A model generated the notes under the pieces. That model was not told where the DNA came from. It ran no database searches and was given only the letters and a program-made list of their open reading frames with translations. A stretch of 64,000 nucleotides of DNA. Origin: Hyaloraphidium curvatum. Lineage: Eukaryota; Monoblepharomycota; Hyaloraphidiomycetes; Hyaloraphidiales; Hyaloraphidiaceae. Both the position numbers and the translations under genes were made by a program. The stretch spans positions 744,001-808,000 of the forward strand of contig JAIVFI010000003.1 in assembly GCA_025558095.1 (NCBI GenBank), read 5' to 3'. Shown one piece after another: positions 1 to 11,904 of this stretch (position 1 is its first letter; each line of letters opens with the position of its first letter).

Positions 1-3000
1 CTTCTCAAGGGCTCCATTGTTTGCGAGACCCAAGGCTACGATCCGCAACCTTTCCGCGTGGCTGCATGCCTTTGGGACAGGCTCTTGCCGGAGCCAGTGG
101 ATCGAAACAGCCTCCAGGACGAGAACCGGGGCAAGAACTCGGATCCGAAGGCGATCGTTCGCGCAGCGCAAGCTCGAAAGGCGGTGAAAAGCGGGGGCAA
201 AGACAAAGCGTCTCAAGCGAAGCCGGTTGTGCGCCAGGAAGAAAAGCCTCTACCGGCTCGGATCGAAAACGTTGAGCAGGCTTTTGCTGACGCACGTGGG
301 AGCTAACTCGCCTTCCATGTCTCCACGGTGCTAAGCTTGCTGTGCTTTGCAGGGTATGCCGCGGACTTCTTGGGGACGCAGAATCAACTGCCGGACCGCA
401 TTCGCCTCCTTCGCATTTGTCTCCGAATCAATCTGTTCCGCTCTCCGGATAAATCGCTCGTTGCTGGTAAATTATCGCACTCCGTTGACCCCGTATCCTA
501 CTAATGCTTCGCTTGGTGCCTCCAGAGTCTGTTGCTTTGGAATGCGCGGTTGGGCACTCGTATCTCATGCTCGGGTACACGAAGCAAGCCGGATTAGCCT
601 ATAACCGAGCAAAGCTCCACGTTGAATCAAATAAGACGGGCGACCCTTTTGTGGACGTGCACTTCTACCTCGGCTACAGCTACTACCTCAGCTGCTTGGG
701 GAACCTCGACAAGAGGTGAGCTTACGCACTCCGCGGCATTGCCGACGCTCCATGTGCCCTGTTCTTACATTCTGCTCAGCAAAACAATGTTCGACCGCGC
801 GGCTGCCGTTGCACGGGACTCTCAAGTGTTCGAGGATCTAGAGAGCACGGGGGCCAAGGCGAAGAGGATGAAGCTCCGACGTCTTCTATCTAGCGCTCTA
901 TACGTGCAGACTTCTCTGCTGTTCGCGCAGGTAAGTCTAAACCCGTGGAAAGCTCAGGCCGAGTATTCATTCGCTGGTGCAGGGACGGATGGCTCCAGCG
1001 CTAAAGAGCACTATCAAGTCCGCGCAGCTGCTCATTGAGCTCGCCGTGAAGGAAGCAAGGCAAGGCTCACAGACCAAGTCTGTGCTGGATTTGAAGTCGA
1101 ACTCTGGCAACGCCGCCCTGGTTGCAAGTATTCGCCACGCCAACTACGAGACCATCATGGTACGCATGCCGCTGGCAGCCACTGATTGCTGGCTCTAAAA
1201 TGAGCTTATCGCAGGAGCTGCTTGGATGCTTGGAAAACCTGGGACAGATGCTCCTCATCCGCGGTTCTCCGGGCGAGGCGGAAGTTTACTTCCGTCGTGG
1301 CCTAGACATCGCGCAAGCGCTAGGCTCCACCTCTCTCTCCGAAAAGTTTGCCTTATGTCTCGCAGAAGCCGATTACCGGCGCCTGCGGCTCGAGGATGCG
1401 GAATCACACCTAAACTCGTTGAGACAGGACGTGGACGTGGTCAGTGCGGCGACTCGTGCCCCCCACTTGAGCTCATTCCAGCTTGTACAGCCGCCCGCGG
1501 ATTTGACGAAGGATGTCGCTTTCCGACACATGCGCCATGGGGATCTCTGCTTCCGCAAGGGCAGTTTGGACTTGGCAGAAGCAGAGTTCGACAAGTCTCG
1601 TGCTGTGCTCGAAATGGTCGCTGCACCGGCTTTTGTGGCAGCACTGGAAAACGCGCCTCCGCCGTGGGATCGGTTTGCTGCTTTCATTCTCGTAGGGTGC
1701 TCATAGGTCGCTCCAGGATCGCTGCAACGCCACGGGAAACTTCTCTGTTGCAATATGCCGTAAAGGCCAGCTCCGTTGGTCGCAAAGTGGCGGAAAGTGG
1801 GTTTGCCGTTGCCATGGATCGTGCGAATCTTACCGGGGTGCCAGATGCGGGCAAGGGTGACAGCTTTCTTCTCTCGTACGTGAAGACGGAGCTGCTGGCC
1901 AGGATCGGTTGGTGGCATCTTGTTCCACGTTGCTTGCCCCTAGCTTACGTGCTGGCAGGGTCTACGGTGATGAAGCAAGGCAAGCTTCGCGAAGCGGAGA
2001 AGTGCATGACCTCAACGGACGATCAGTCCGCCTTGGATCAGGTTTGAATGCTGCCATCGATCTCCGGCAACATGCAAATGACCATTGCGCAGGCTGAGTA
2101 CTTGGTCACGCTTGGGACGCTCAGACTTCTTAAAGCAATGCAAGCGGCATCCGGTTCTTCGGTTGTGGACAGCTTTTACGACCTCGGTAGGGTAGTCTGA
2201 TGCAATCCGTTGACCTGGAGTCCTCACAACCGGATACAGTGTTCTCCCTCCCGTGGTTTTCTTCCCGACCACAATCAGCGACGAAAACCTCGCGGACGAA
2301 GTCTTCGGGCAAGGCAACCGCAAAGGCTCCGCCGACTTCGCAGAGCGGAGTCATTTCGGCGATCCATGAAGCCGACTCGATTCTGCAGGATGCCTTTAAT
2401 GTGTGCTATGCGTATGGCTTTCCAAAGCTCTTTCACGATGCATGCAACGGGCTTGTTACGCTGAAAATGCTTCGGGCGTACTCGAGCAAGGGCAAGCAGG
2501 ACTGGGAGGACTTGCTTTGGGAGACCGTTTTCTATTTGCGTGAGTTGTGCGGAACATCGAGAAGAGCAACGACATCTGACGGCAGCCACCGCAGATAAAC
2601 GGAATGGCATCACCATTTTGCGCGAGATGCAGAGCCTGCTGTGGGACAAGGTCGCTCCCGAACGGCCGAGCGAGCGGCTGGAGTGGCCCAGCTCGGAGAC
2701 ATCACCTTCGCCCCCCAGCATGAGCGTGAGGCAAGCACAGCTCTTGGAAGTCTACGAGCGGGAAATGAACATGAAACCGTCCGAGTTCCGGGCCGCATAC
2801 GTGGAGACCCTTCCTCCGCACTGGACGGTCTGCTCGCTGGCCGTCGATGAGGAGAGGGACGATCTCATCGTCTCGAGGCTGCGGAAGGGTTGCGATCCGG
2901 TTATTATGCGGCTCCCGTTGCGAAGACAGGCCCACCGGGACAATGGATCGGAGGACTGCTTGGGCTACAAGGCCGCACTCGCCGAGTTCAGGAGCATCCT

Positions 3001-4459
3001 GTCGGAGAGCGATGCCACCCTGCAGCAACCGCCGGCCGGCATGGCGAGAACCGACAAGGTCGACTGGTGGAACAAGCGGAAGGAATTGGACGGCCGCATG
3101 GGCAGCCTGGTGCAGCAGATCGAGAGCACGTGGCTCGGCGCTTTCAAGGTGCGAAAAGAATCGCACCGATCCTTCCGGGCGCTGACGGGTGCTCGAAAGT
3201 CTCTTCTCCTTCCGGATTCCTCGTGGTCGACGGCTAACTCGAAGATATTCAGGGAGCGCCTGCAGAGCGTATTGTCCAAGACGCTGGACGGACGCACGAA
3301 GAGCAAGGGACCCATGCCGGATATCCATCCCGCCGTTTCGGACATCCTGCTGCGCCTTGGGGCGGAGGCCGACGACCGCGACGTGGAAGATTTCCTCTAC
3401 TTTGTTCTAGAGTCTTGGCAAGCGGTGACGGGAACGATCGATCTTGGCGAGATCGACATGGACTTGGTGAGCTTCGATCGCATCCTGGTCTCATGCAGCT
3501 TGGCTTACGTCGTTCAGCTTGCGGTTGATATCAAGGACGTCATGGAAAAGCTATTGGAGCAGTGCAACGAGGACCCGAGCGTCCCGGACGAAGCTCACGT
3601 GGTGCTGATTGTCGATCGCACGACCAATATGTTGCCCTGGGAAAGTCTCCCTGCCTTCCGCGAAATCTCCATGTCAAGACTGCCTTCTTTAATGCTGCTT
3701 CGCGATCTCCTCCTACTCGAGAAGCAGTGGGCGGGCGACTCGATCGAAAGCGGGAACCGTCAATCCTACACTGTGTCGAGGACGCAGTGCTCGTACATCC
3801 TGAACCCCGGTGGAGACCTTGCCAGCACCCAGAAGAGGTTCGAAACGCTATTCGCGCAGCAGCAGTGGCGAGGCATTGTCGGTCGCCCGCCGACGGACTC
3901 CGAGATGTGCGGCATGCTCAGTGACTCGGATATCTTCTTGTGGGTGTGCTTTCTTACGACGGCCGTCGCCGCAGTTGACAATCGTATCTTGCAGGTATTT
4001 TGGTCACAACGGTGGCGAGCAGTTTGTCAAGGGCCACGAGGTTCGCAAGCTTGATCGTTGCGCAGTTGCCCTGCTCGTGGGCTGTAGCAGCGGCAAGCTT
4101 AAGGACCTCGGCGAGTTCGAGCCCATGGGCACACCTGTGCATTACCTCATGGCCGGATGGTAAGACGCGAGTCAGCACCGTCGAGAACCTTGTGGACTGA
4201 CTTCCGCAGTCCCACTATCCTGGCCAACCTCTGGGAAGTCACGGACAAGGACATCGACGCCTTTGCGTACAGAGTCTTGATGGATTGGGGCATGCTCCAC
4301 GAGGCGAAAGAAGCCGAACAGGGCGATCGCGCGTCTGGGGCACCGTGGCCGTCGATCACGGCCTGCGTCGCCGCGTCGCGCGGCGAATGCAAGTTGAAGT
4401 ATCTGAATGGGGCGGCTCCGGTGGTTTACGGAGTGCCGAGCTACGTGAAGCGATCTTGA
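1..4459 (+). CDS. ESPL1: Separase (C50 cysteine protease), left-truncated
   Basis: Cuts the cohesin kleisin subunit at anaphase onset. The N-terminal two thirds form a helical, TPR-like scaffold spread over several exons. The C-terminal protease region is diagnostic: an LPWESLP/SRLPSL block (about 3630-3690), a catalytic-His motif YFGHNGGEQ formed by splicing across about 3938-3993, the catalytic-Cys motif VGCSSG (about 4080), GTPVHYLMAG, then ANLWEVTDKDID after a short intron, and a final GAAPVVYGVPSY. All of these are separase signatures. The frame is open at base 1, so the start codon lies outside the window; roughly 1300 residues are visible. The canonical GHG of many family members reads GHN here. 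Introns are about 50-70 bases. PIG-H follows on the same strand 125 bases downstream. Confidence 0.93.
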
Positions 4460-4583
4460 GCATGGCGGCTGTGGTATCTAGTTGCACGGTGGTTGCGATC
4501 TGTGTCGATTGAATGTGTTTCGGGGCGACGAAAGCCATCACCGCTCCGGTCCTTCCGGGGATGTGGGGGAAATCTGGCGCTCA

Positions 4584-5286
4584 TGACCGATGACAAACTG
4601 TCCTTGGACATCAAGAATGTCGGCCGTTTCGGGAAGGAGTTCACGGTCTCCAGGGGAGGTCGCGGGCAGGCTCTCGCAGTGGCCACCGCCAGCATCGCGC
4701 TACTTGGCATCGTCCTGGCTGATGAAGGCCTCGGAGTGCGTTGCGTCTCGTGTTTTGGACACTGGAGCAGCATTTGCTTAGGGACCTGCGACCACGTATC
4801 TTCATTCTGCAGCCCATCGTTCGCGGAACTATCGCCACGCTGCTTGCCCTTTGTGTTTACACCTCCGTGACATACGTCGTCGCTGGTGCGGAATCGATCG
4901 TCGATTATTGCGTTCGAGCTCGTTTCATTCGCTTTGCGCGCCCCGCCCACCTGCAGAATCGCTGCTGTACGTGGAGAACCTGGGCGTCCAGACCTCGACG
5001 TCCTACGCGTTCTGGCCCGGCCGAGTCAAGTTCCTGGACAGGTCGCGGGCCATTGAGGTCGTCATCAACGAAGGAATCACGTGCTTCACCGTGCAGTACT
5101 ACATGGCGGTGCTCGTCAGAGACCGGATGAAGATGGAGCTGGTGTTCCCGGTCGGTGGCGGACTCGTCGTCTGCAAGGAACTGTCCGACTGATTGCCCTG
5201 GGCTACAGAACCTTATGCCTCCGTTGCCGATCCTCACGGAAGTCTATCGCAACATCCAGACGCTGACCGGGCGCGGCACGGACTAA
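4584..5286 (+). CDS. PIGH: PIG-H, subunit of the GPI-GlcNAc transferase
   Basis: PIG-H is a small ER-membrane subunit of the complex that adds GlcNAc to phosphatidylinositol, the first step of GPI anchor synthesis. The N-terminal part holds a hydrophobic hairpin (about 4650-4710 and 4800-4890). After an intron (donor near 4889, acceptor near 4953) comes the conserved domain: ESLLYVENLGVQTSTSYAF, a VINEGI motif, then VFP joined across a further intron to PLPILTEVYRNIQ. This order matches the PIG-H domain (SLLIIDSLGIQ, VINEAI, LxxLIEIYRSCQ in animals). Exon structure around 4730-4750 is not fully resolved. The start is the first in-frame ATG after the separase stop. The gene is convergent with the small gene ending at 5428. 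Confidence 0.8.
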
Positions 5287-5427
5287 GGCCCACGACGCAC
5301 TCATCGAGGCACGCCATCACATGGGGGGCATCGTTTGGCATCTATAGCAGCACTGGTAAGCCCTGCATTTCCGCCGCTCAAAGCTCCCGGATGAACTTCG
5401 GCACAGACCGCTGCGGGTGGCACTGGG

Positions 5428-5980
5428 TCAGAAAGGCGGTCCACCGGCACGGAACGCCCCGCCCACCTCCTCAGCCACTGCCCGAATGTACTCCTCGATG
5501 AACGCCTTCTGCTCCGGCTCGTAGACGGGATCCGGGATGGGCTTCGCGCGCCCGCGGTAGCCGACGTATTTCACGATGCCGTAGTAGCCGGCGAGAGTGG
5601 CCATGACGATCTAGGGGCCCCAATAGAGAAATAGCAAGGCAACGGTGCGAGTTGGCACGGTAGGATGGGAAGCGAGGCGCGGATGTGGCGCGCAACGGGT
5701 CGGAGGGGTCAGAACCGAGCGGGAAACGTGGGGGCGCGCATCCCACCTGCCACTGCGCGAATCTCCGTCCGCCGACGTTGATGAACCTTCAGGAGCAATC
5801 CGCCAGCGGCGCAGTCCGGGGGAAAGGTGCGATAGCGCGGCGGATGGGGTGGGCCGCGGAAGAACGGCGGCGGGGAGGGCCAGGTCAAACGCCACGATGG
5901 GGGCCGGAATGAGCTCCTGGTCCAGCAGAGACGCATCCTGCACATGGCAAAGGCCGAACGCACCCGTAGAAGTGACTCAT
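5428..5980 (-). CDS. Small single-span membrane protein, possibly ATP synthase subunit k (ATP19-like)
   Basis: The last exon, about 5613 down to the stop at 5428, is clear. It reads IVMATLAGYYGIVKYVGYRG, a short spacer, then an acidic amphipathic tail with the core EQKAFIEEYIRAVAEE. An alanine/glycine-rich short membrane span followed by a D/E-x-F-I-x-x-[FY]-I tail is the layout of fungal ATP synthase subunit k (Atp19, about 65 residues), a dimer-stabilising subunit of the inner mitochondrial membrane. This family link is inferred from layout and a few residues only. Upstream exons are unresolved. A candidate ATG at 5980 (MSHFY) would put the start 124 bases from the divergent VMA12 start, like other divergent pairs in this window. 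It could instead be an unrelated mitochondrial or ER micro-protein. Confidence 0.4.
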
Positions 5981-6104
5981 TGCGGTGAGAAACCCTCGTG
6001 GGCAGACGAGAATGGAGGGGTGGCGCGCGCTGGATGTGGGGTCAACACCCGCTTGAGCGGTGTGTCCAACGACACCTCGCTTTGGCCGACTATCGGCTTT
6101 CCAC

Positions 6105-7280
6105 GATGGTCCAGCTCATCGTTACGGACCGAATACGTGCAGCTTGCAAGCTGGCCCTCGCCAGCGCGGACCTGCCGTCCGCATCGCCCTTCCGGGAGGA
6201 GATAGAGGCTGCTGCGAAGGACCCGACCCCGGATAGGGAACCGGAGGCCAAAACGGAGGACAGTCAAACGCAGGAAGAGACTTTGAAATTCGCCAAGGGC
6301 TCCGATGGCGTTTTGGCCGCGGACGCGGCGACGGAGGGCACGGAACCGGGGCCCGGGACCAGTCCTGTCACAATCTCGCACCGTTCCGCCAAGGAGCTCA
6401 GCGACTTCCTTCTGAAGCATGTTTCGACAGGTGTGTATTCGTCTTTGCCCCACCGGGGTCTGCATGGTTCGAAGTTCCACGATCGCAGACGAGCCCGGGA
6501 AGGAATCGGACCGCTACACGTTCACCCAACTGCTCCGCGGGAGCCGGATACACGCCGAGCCTCCAAAACCGCGGGTCAAGGTGGGTACGTTGTCGGTGGG
6601 CCGGGATCCTGTTGTTGACACCGCCGTCACGTGCCTCGGAAGAGCGAGGCCCTGCTCAAGATCCTCAGCGACATCAAGCGCAAGCAGGAGGAAGACGAGT
6701 ACCAGCGGATGAAGTCGACGGGCGGCCTTTCGCAGAGCCGGGCCAGTTTCCTGGGCTTCCAGCTGAGGGAGAGCGTCCAGGAGTTCCGGCGGACGGGCCG
6801 ATGGGTCTCGGGCATCGTGAACGTGCTCTTTTCCGTCATCGCCATCTTTGGCGGCGGCGTGTACCTCGGAGCGCAGATGAGCGAGGACTGGGGCGTCGTG
6901 AGTTGACTCCTTGCTGCGCGCTCCTCGGACCGCGCGCTGATCGGCCGCGGCTTCCTTCAGCGGGTCCTGGTCGGATTCGGATGTGCATTCATCGTCCTGG
7001 TTGCCGAGGCGTACTTTTTCTACTTCTACAACCTCGTTCCCGAAGGTTGGTCGTGTTGCGGCGAAGGCGTCTCTGGAAGAGCATTTCACTCATTCCCCAT
7101 CTTCCTGCAGTCGACGATCCGAACAATCCTCTGTTTCCGATCGGAAAGGACTCGAAGAAGAAGAAGGAGGAGCCCCGGCCGGCGTCGAAACCCAACGCGG
7201 AGGCGTTGGCGCGGAACCAGGCGGCGATGGACGCTTACCTGAAGGAGGCCCGTCGGGAGAAGCCGACAGGCGCTTCCTGA
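6105..7280 (+). CDS. VMA12: V-ATPase assembly factor VMA12 / TMEM199
   Basis: This is an ER membrane factor that, in yeast with Vma21 and Vma22, assembles the V0 sector of the vacuolar/lysosomal proton pump. The first exon (MVQLIVTDRIRAACK) is followed by a variable acidic stretch and a Ser-Ala-Lys-Glu-Leu segment. After two introns comes the conserved block with RKSEALLKIL, EEDEYQRM and LGFQLRESVQEFRR, then two membrane spans (NVLFSVIAIFGGGVYLGAQM, and after an intron near 6900, VLVGFGCAFIVLVAEAYFFY). That arrangement is typical of Vma12/TMEM199. The tail is lysine-rich (KKKKEE near 7155). The start at 6105 is chosen because the family-like sequence begins there. Confidence 0.78.
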
Positions 7281-7948
7281 CACCTTTGGATGGCTGCTTT
7301 TGCATGGGACTGCGTGGGCGTGGAGCGGGCGGGGCACCAGCCGTCAGCCGTCGAGCCGGAACATCCGGTTTGCCCGGCGGCAAATGCGGGGGTCGGAGGT
7401 TGGAGTGGCGGTCGCGGGCCCTTTCTGTTGTTGTTGCCTTGAATAGAGTTCTACGTTGATTTGGTGGTGCGGCCGGTGGCGGGGGGACAGGGAGTGAGCC
7501 GCGGGGCGCGGGCGGTCACCGAGCCGAACAACGGAGGAGCCCTTCATTGGCGGAGGCCCCTTCCGCGGCCACAGGCGACCCGACCGGGCGCCGTCCACCG
7601 CGAAGCCCCGCGCGCCCCGCGGCGGCGTTTCCCCGGGCGGGCACTCACGCGGGCCTGCGCCGAGAGTCGGCCGGCCGGCGCACCGCGGGATCCGCACTTT
7701 GGCCCGCGCCGGCGCCGACGCGCCGCACCGCCCCGTCCGCTCGCGGGCCGCACGCGGAACGCAGGCCGACGCCCCCCGCGGCGCTGCGGCCGCCCCGTCG
7801 CCCCCGGCGCGCCCGTCCCTCTTTTGCCACCCGGCCGGTTGGCTTTTCTCGCGGCCGAACGCCCGGCGGCAGGCGCGTCGGACGGCCGCGGCTGGCTCCG
7901 TTCGCCCGTACGACGCGGCCCGGCGCATGAACTCGGGGCGTGCTCGCC
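7281..7948 (+). promoter_or_regulatory. GC-rich upstream region of the RRM gene
   Basis: These 668 bases lie between VMA12 and the RRM gene and are extremely GC-rich, above all from about 7550 to 7930. Long open frames occur on both strands but look like a composition effect: strings of Arg, Pro, Ala and Gly with no domain. This is most likely 3' UTR of VMA12 plus promoter and 5' UTR of the downstream gene. Confidence 0.4.
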
Positions 7949-10110
7949 ATGGACGACATGCCCGCCGCCTCGGAAGATAGCGCGCCGGCTCAGCTCGCGG
8001 AGCCGCCGGCGTCCGCGACGCCCTCGATCGAGTCGGCAGAGACCCGCGTAGCCGACCAGAGCCCCTCGGGCCAGGCCGGTGCGCCCGTGCCGCTCTCCCC
8101 CACCTCGGCGCGGGAATCGACCCCGCAGACCGCGCTCCCCGTCGCCCCCTCCTCGGCCGGTTCGACCGCCGGCTCCGACAGCGGCGGAAACCAGCTGGTG
8201 GACACGCTGCACATCGTTGCCACGGACCGCAACTCGGTGGACAAGTTCGACCTGTACGAGCTGTTTTCGGTCCAGGACGGGTTCCAGAGAATCGCATGGC
8301 AGAACGAAGGTGCGTCGGCAGGCGGGCCGTTGGACAGCGCATGGGCTCATTCGTTTTTCGACCGAAGGCTACTCGTTCGTCAAGTTCACCTCGCATGAGC
8401 ACGCCATCGCCTGCCTACGGACGCTCAAGAGGCAGATGGAAAGCGGCATGCACGACAAACTGAGCTCGATCAAGATCACGGTCGCGAAAATGAGCTACGT
8501 CCCCAACTACAAAGTCCCCACGGCGGACGACTTTGGTGGGCTCGAGACCCGTTGCGAGCGACAGCACTTTCTCATTGTTCCTTGCCAGCTGCGTCCGCCA
8601 CTCTCCACCTCTCCCACTTCCCCAAGGATTCCACGGTGCTTGAGCTCCGGCGATTTTTCTCTCGCTGCTCGCCCGAGGGGTTCGAGCGGCTCATCTTCCA
8701 GTGAGTTTGTCCGCTACCCAAAATCTCAAGTGGCTAACCTTGCCGCGCTTCCTCTTTTGCAGCATCAACTACGTACGCACGCCCGGCGTCCTTTGCCCAC
8801 GTAGAATGCGCTGACTTGCCCCTCCACAGTGCCACGTTCTGTTCAAGGACGTCGAGCATGCCACCCGGACAAAGGACCTCGTCAACAAGGTGCGTTCGGC
8901 GCAGCCTACCGAAGACCCGCGACCTAACGTGCCCGGCAGACGACGAACTTTGTCCTCGCTTTCGCCAAAAACGTCACGGACATGAAGAGCCGTATCCACG
9001 CCAACGGTGCCGTCAACGGCGTCGGGGCCGACTTCCGCCACAAGGCCAACGGCGGCCAGCACCCCGGCATGATGCAGGACGACTACATGTCCATGGGTCG
9101 CCCGCGCCCGTTTCCGGGGAACGCGTACCACGCTTACGGCCAAGGGTTCAACGACGTCGCGTCGAACCAGTCGTACATGAACTTCCAGAACAGGGACTAC
9201 GAGCGGCGCAACAAGATCCAGGCGGCCCAGGCCCAGATGCGGTCGTCGAGCTTCGGCGCCGCGCCTGCGCGGGGATCCCGGGATGCGTTCCAGCAGTCCC
9301 AGGGCTACGACGGTTACCCTGGGGAGTACCCCGACCGGATGCCGCCAAACATGTACGGCCGACCGGCTACGTCGGCGCAGGGCGACTACCTCGACCGCAG
9401 CGGCGCCGGCGGGTTCTCGCGGTACAACGGAGCCAGATACCGGAGCCAGAGCTACGAGGTCGACCCGAACGGTTTCCGCGACGACAGCTCCCAGCGGCGC
9501 ATGCTCTACGGCAACGAGTTTGTGGGGAACGGCATGCCCGGGAACGTGGACTGGGCGGTCGCGGCCATGCAGAAGGCGGCCGCGACGGGCGGTGCCGGTG
9601 GCTGGGATTCGACGGACCTGATGCGGCTGCAGCAGCAGCAGGCGCTGGCCGGTCGCGGGCGGAACGACTACGACTTCGGGCCGGATCCCTCGCGGAGCGG
9701 GTACCAGCAGAGAGGGCAGGACCCCGTTGGCGACGTACGTGCTTTGGCGTGCACGAAACCTTCTCAGTGCTGACCTCGTTCGACAGCCTTACCAGTATGA
9801 CATGCAGCAGCGCCAGATGCGGGCGGCGTACGGGCGGAACGGGCCCGCGGCCTTCTACGACCCGTCGCAGCAGGCCTACTACTCCGACTATCAGGCGCTT
9901 CCGGGGATGGCGAGGATGCCGGCCATGGGCCAGTCCTCCGCGCAGTCGTTCGACCGCACGATCCGGCCCCCGGCGCGGAGGATGTCGAACTCGGGCGACG
10001 ACCTGGCCGGGGCCTTTTCGTCGATCCTGCAGCCCAACGGGCAGGACGACCTGGCCCAGATCACAAGCAGCTTCCAAAATTCGTTCGGCTTGGGCGACAC
10101 GGTTTCTTGA
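7949..10110 (+). CDS. RNA-binding protein with two RRM domains and a long low-complexity tail
   Basis: Starts MDDMPAASED with a Ser/Pro/Ala-rich disordered leader of about 75 residues. RRM1 follows (QLVDTLHIVATDRNSVDKF, then GYSFVKFTSHEHAIACLRTL across the intron near 8310). RRM2 is split over several introns (STVLELRRFFSRCSPEGFE near 8635, then HINY, CHVLFKDVEHATRTKDLV near 8830, then TTNFVLAFAKNV). The C-terminal half is disordered and rich in Gln, Asn, Gly, Tyr, Arg and Met, with many RDY/YG motifs and a short QQQQ run near 9640, the composition of granule-forming RNA-binding proteins. The last intron is at about 9735-9789. The paired RRMs recall Mei2/Whi3-type post-transcriptional regulators, but no specific orthologue is claimed. 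Confidence 0.78.
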
Positions 10111-10635
10111 GGCGGAGTCTTGGGGCTCGGTGGTGGCATTGGCTTCTCGTGACCCGGACAAGGACGTCGGTTTTGTCGTGTGCTTCACTTCTTGAGGAGG
10201 GATCATGGTCTCGATTGGACATGGGTTCTAGCACGGTTATCTCGGCACTGGAAGGTGTGTCCTCTTTCAACGGCAAGCAAGAGCTTCTTCGCCCGCTCGG
10301 CGGGCAGGTAGTGATACCGACCGGCAATTCTACAAGCCGGAGGTAATATTTGTGTGAAAAACGACAGTGTATTCACGTACTTTAAGAGACGGCTCGGACT
10401 TCGAGGTTCGACAGGTTCGTGTGGGGGGGAAGCTGGGCGAAGAGTCGGAGTTGGAATTGCGGATTGGCGCCCGGACTTCTGCGCCAGTCGCTGCCGCCAT
10501 ACCTCCATGGTGGCGTAACACCTGCACACGAATCTTTTTCCGGGGTGTGGACGGAGTCTCCGCTACGGACGGGCGGCCCGGAGCTGGTGGCCCCTGCACT
10601 TCGCAGGGAGCCATCTCAGGCGATCTCGGGAGCTC
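10111..10635. other. Intergenic, nothing recognised
   Basis: These 525 bases separate two same-strand genes. Short open frames exist on both strands but show no domain, conserved start or plausible exon chain. The region probably holds the 3' UTR of the RRM gene and the promoter of the SNARE gene. Confidence 0.4.
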
Positions 10636-11870
10636 ATGGCCACCTTTCGCGATGCCGTGAAGCGATTGAAGGTCAGTCATTTTGGCTCCGGAGATTCTCG
10701 GCCCTGGTAGTGACTTGGGATCCGGGCAGGTCATCTACGAAGCATGCGCACCCCAGGACGGCCTGCCCCTCGGCAAAGGACCCGACCAGGATGAATTCAC
10801 CGCAACGAAGCGAAAGATACACGAGGATGTCAAGCGCATCAGGCAGGTGGGACCCGACACCGCGTTTGCCAACAGCTCGGCTCACGCGGGCTCAAGATGC
10901 TCAAGGAGCGCGAAGGGCTGACCGCTTCTCGGAGTGCTACTGTGGAAGCTGCAGAGGCATCGTATCGTATTCGAATCGCCCTCAAGGAGGTGCGGGAAGT
11001 GGCCCAGCGGCTAGCCGACACCCAAGCAAAGGAGGAAAAGAAGGCGAGTGTTCCTTAGCCTGCGCTGGGAGATGCAGAGCATGATGGAGTGCAATTGATC
11101 CAGGCCGACAAGAAAGGAAACGAAGAGGCCATGGAGAAGTGCCGTCGAAGGCGGGAGATTGTGCAGCTGGTCTGGAGCCACATTGAGGAATGCGAGGCGC
11201 TGGAGAAGAAGCGGGTCACGGAGAAGGTTTCTGGGGAAAGGACGATCCTCCTCTCCGGCGGCGCCCCTGGACGTCACGGTACGACCGGCACGATACTATG
11301 CGACACAAGCTGACTGCGTGACAGACCTCAGATTCCGATCCTCAAACGGCCCCTCGGATGAGGGCCAAGCCTCTTCGCACCAGGCCTCTGTCGGGTACAG
11401 GGATCCGTACTTGGATAGTGATTTGCCAGACATCGATGTTGCGGAGGACTTCAAACAGATGCAGATCAATGACCAGATGATCGTGAGTCCCTGCTTATCA
11501 CTGGCAGCTGCGAGCATTGACATCCCGAGACAGGACCGTGACCTTGAGGAAATTAAAATGGGCGTTGGAGTGCTGAAGGATTTGGCAACGGGCATGGAGA
11601 CCGTGGGTCAAGAGGCTCGCTTCGCACTCGGTTGTCGATTGCTGACGGTGGGCAACGCGAACTCGCATCCAGGAGCTGGACAAGCAGAACCAAATGCTCG
11701 ACGACGTCACGGTCAAGGTCGACACGCAGACCGAGCGCCTTGACCACGTCAACGTTAAGATGAAGATGGCGGTGGAAAAGGTGATGAAGGGGGACCACTT
11801 TCTGCTCAACTGCATACTGCTCTGTGTCTTGCTGTGTCTCGTAGCGTTCATCGCAACCGTGTTCCTATGA
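10636..11870 (+). CDS. Qc-SNARE of SYP7 type, tail-anchored
   Basis: A membrane-fusion SNARE. Exon 1 gives MATFRDAVKRLK, exon 2 begins VIYEACAPQDGLPLG. After an intron comes a helical N-terminal domain (MLKEREGLTASRSATVEAAE near 10900 and ALKEVREVAQRL). The SNARE helix runs from about 11430 to 11790 with introns inside (DVAEDFKQM, EEIKMGVGVLKDLATGM, then LDKQNQMLDDVTVKVDTQTE). A C-terminal membrane anchor (LLNCILLCVLLCLVAFIATV) ends directly at the stop. The glutamine in DKQNQ and the layout match Qc-SNAREs, and the spacing of VDTQTERLDHVN resembles plant SYP71. It could instead be a divergent syntaxin-8-like Qc. Its stop lies 34 bases from that of the convergent Zn2Cys6 gene. Confidence 0.75.
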
Positions 11871-11904
11871 CCAATCCATGAGCTAGCTGAAAGCACTACA
11901 TGCG

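Noticed and set aside
7344..8402. 352-codon minus-strand frame
   Set aside because: Arg/Pro/Ala-rich, without domain, overlapping the GC-rich promoter and the first exon of the RRM gene; expected by chance at this GC content.
8816..10195. 459-codon frame overlapping the RRM gene tail
   Set aside because: Same strand but another frame, Arg/Gly/Pro-rich, without the RRM motifs that define the true frame.
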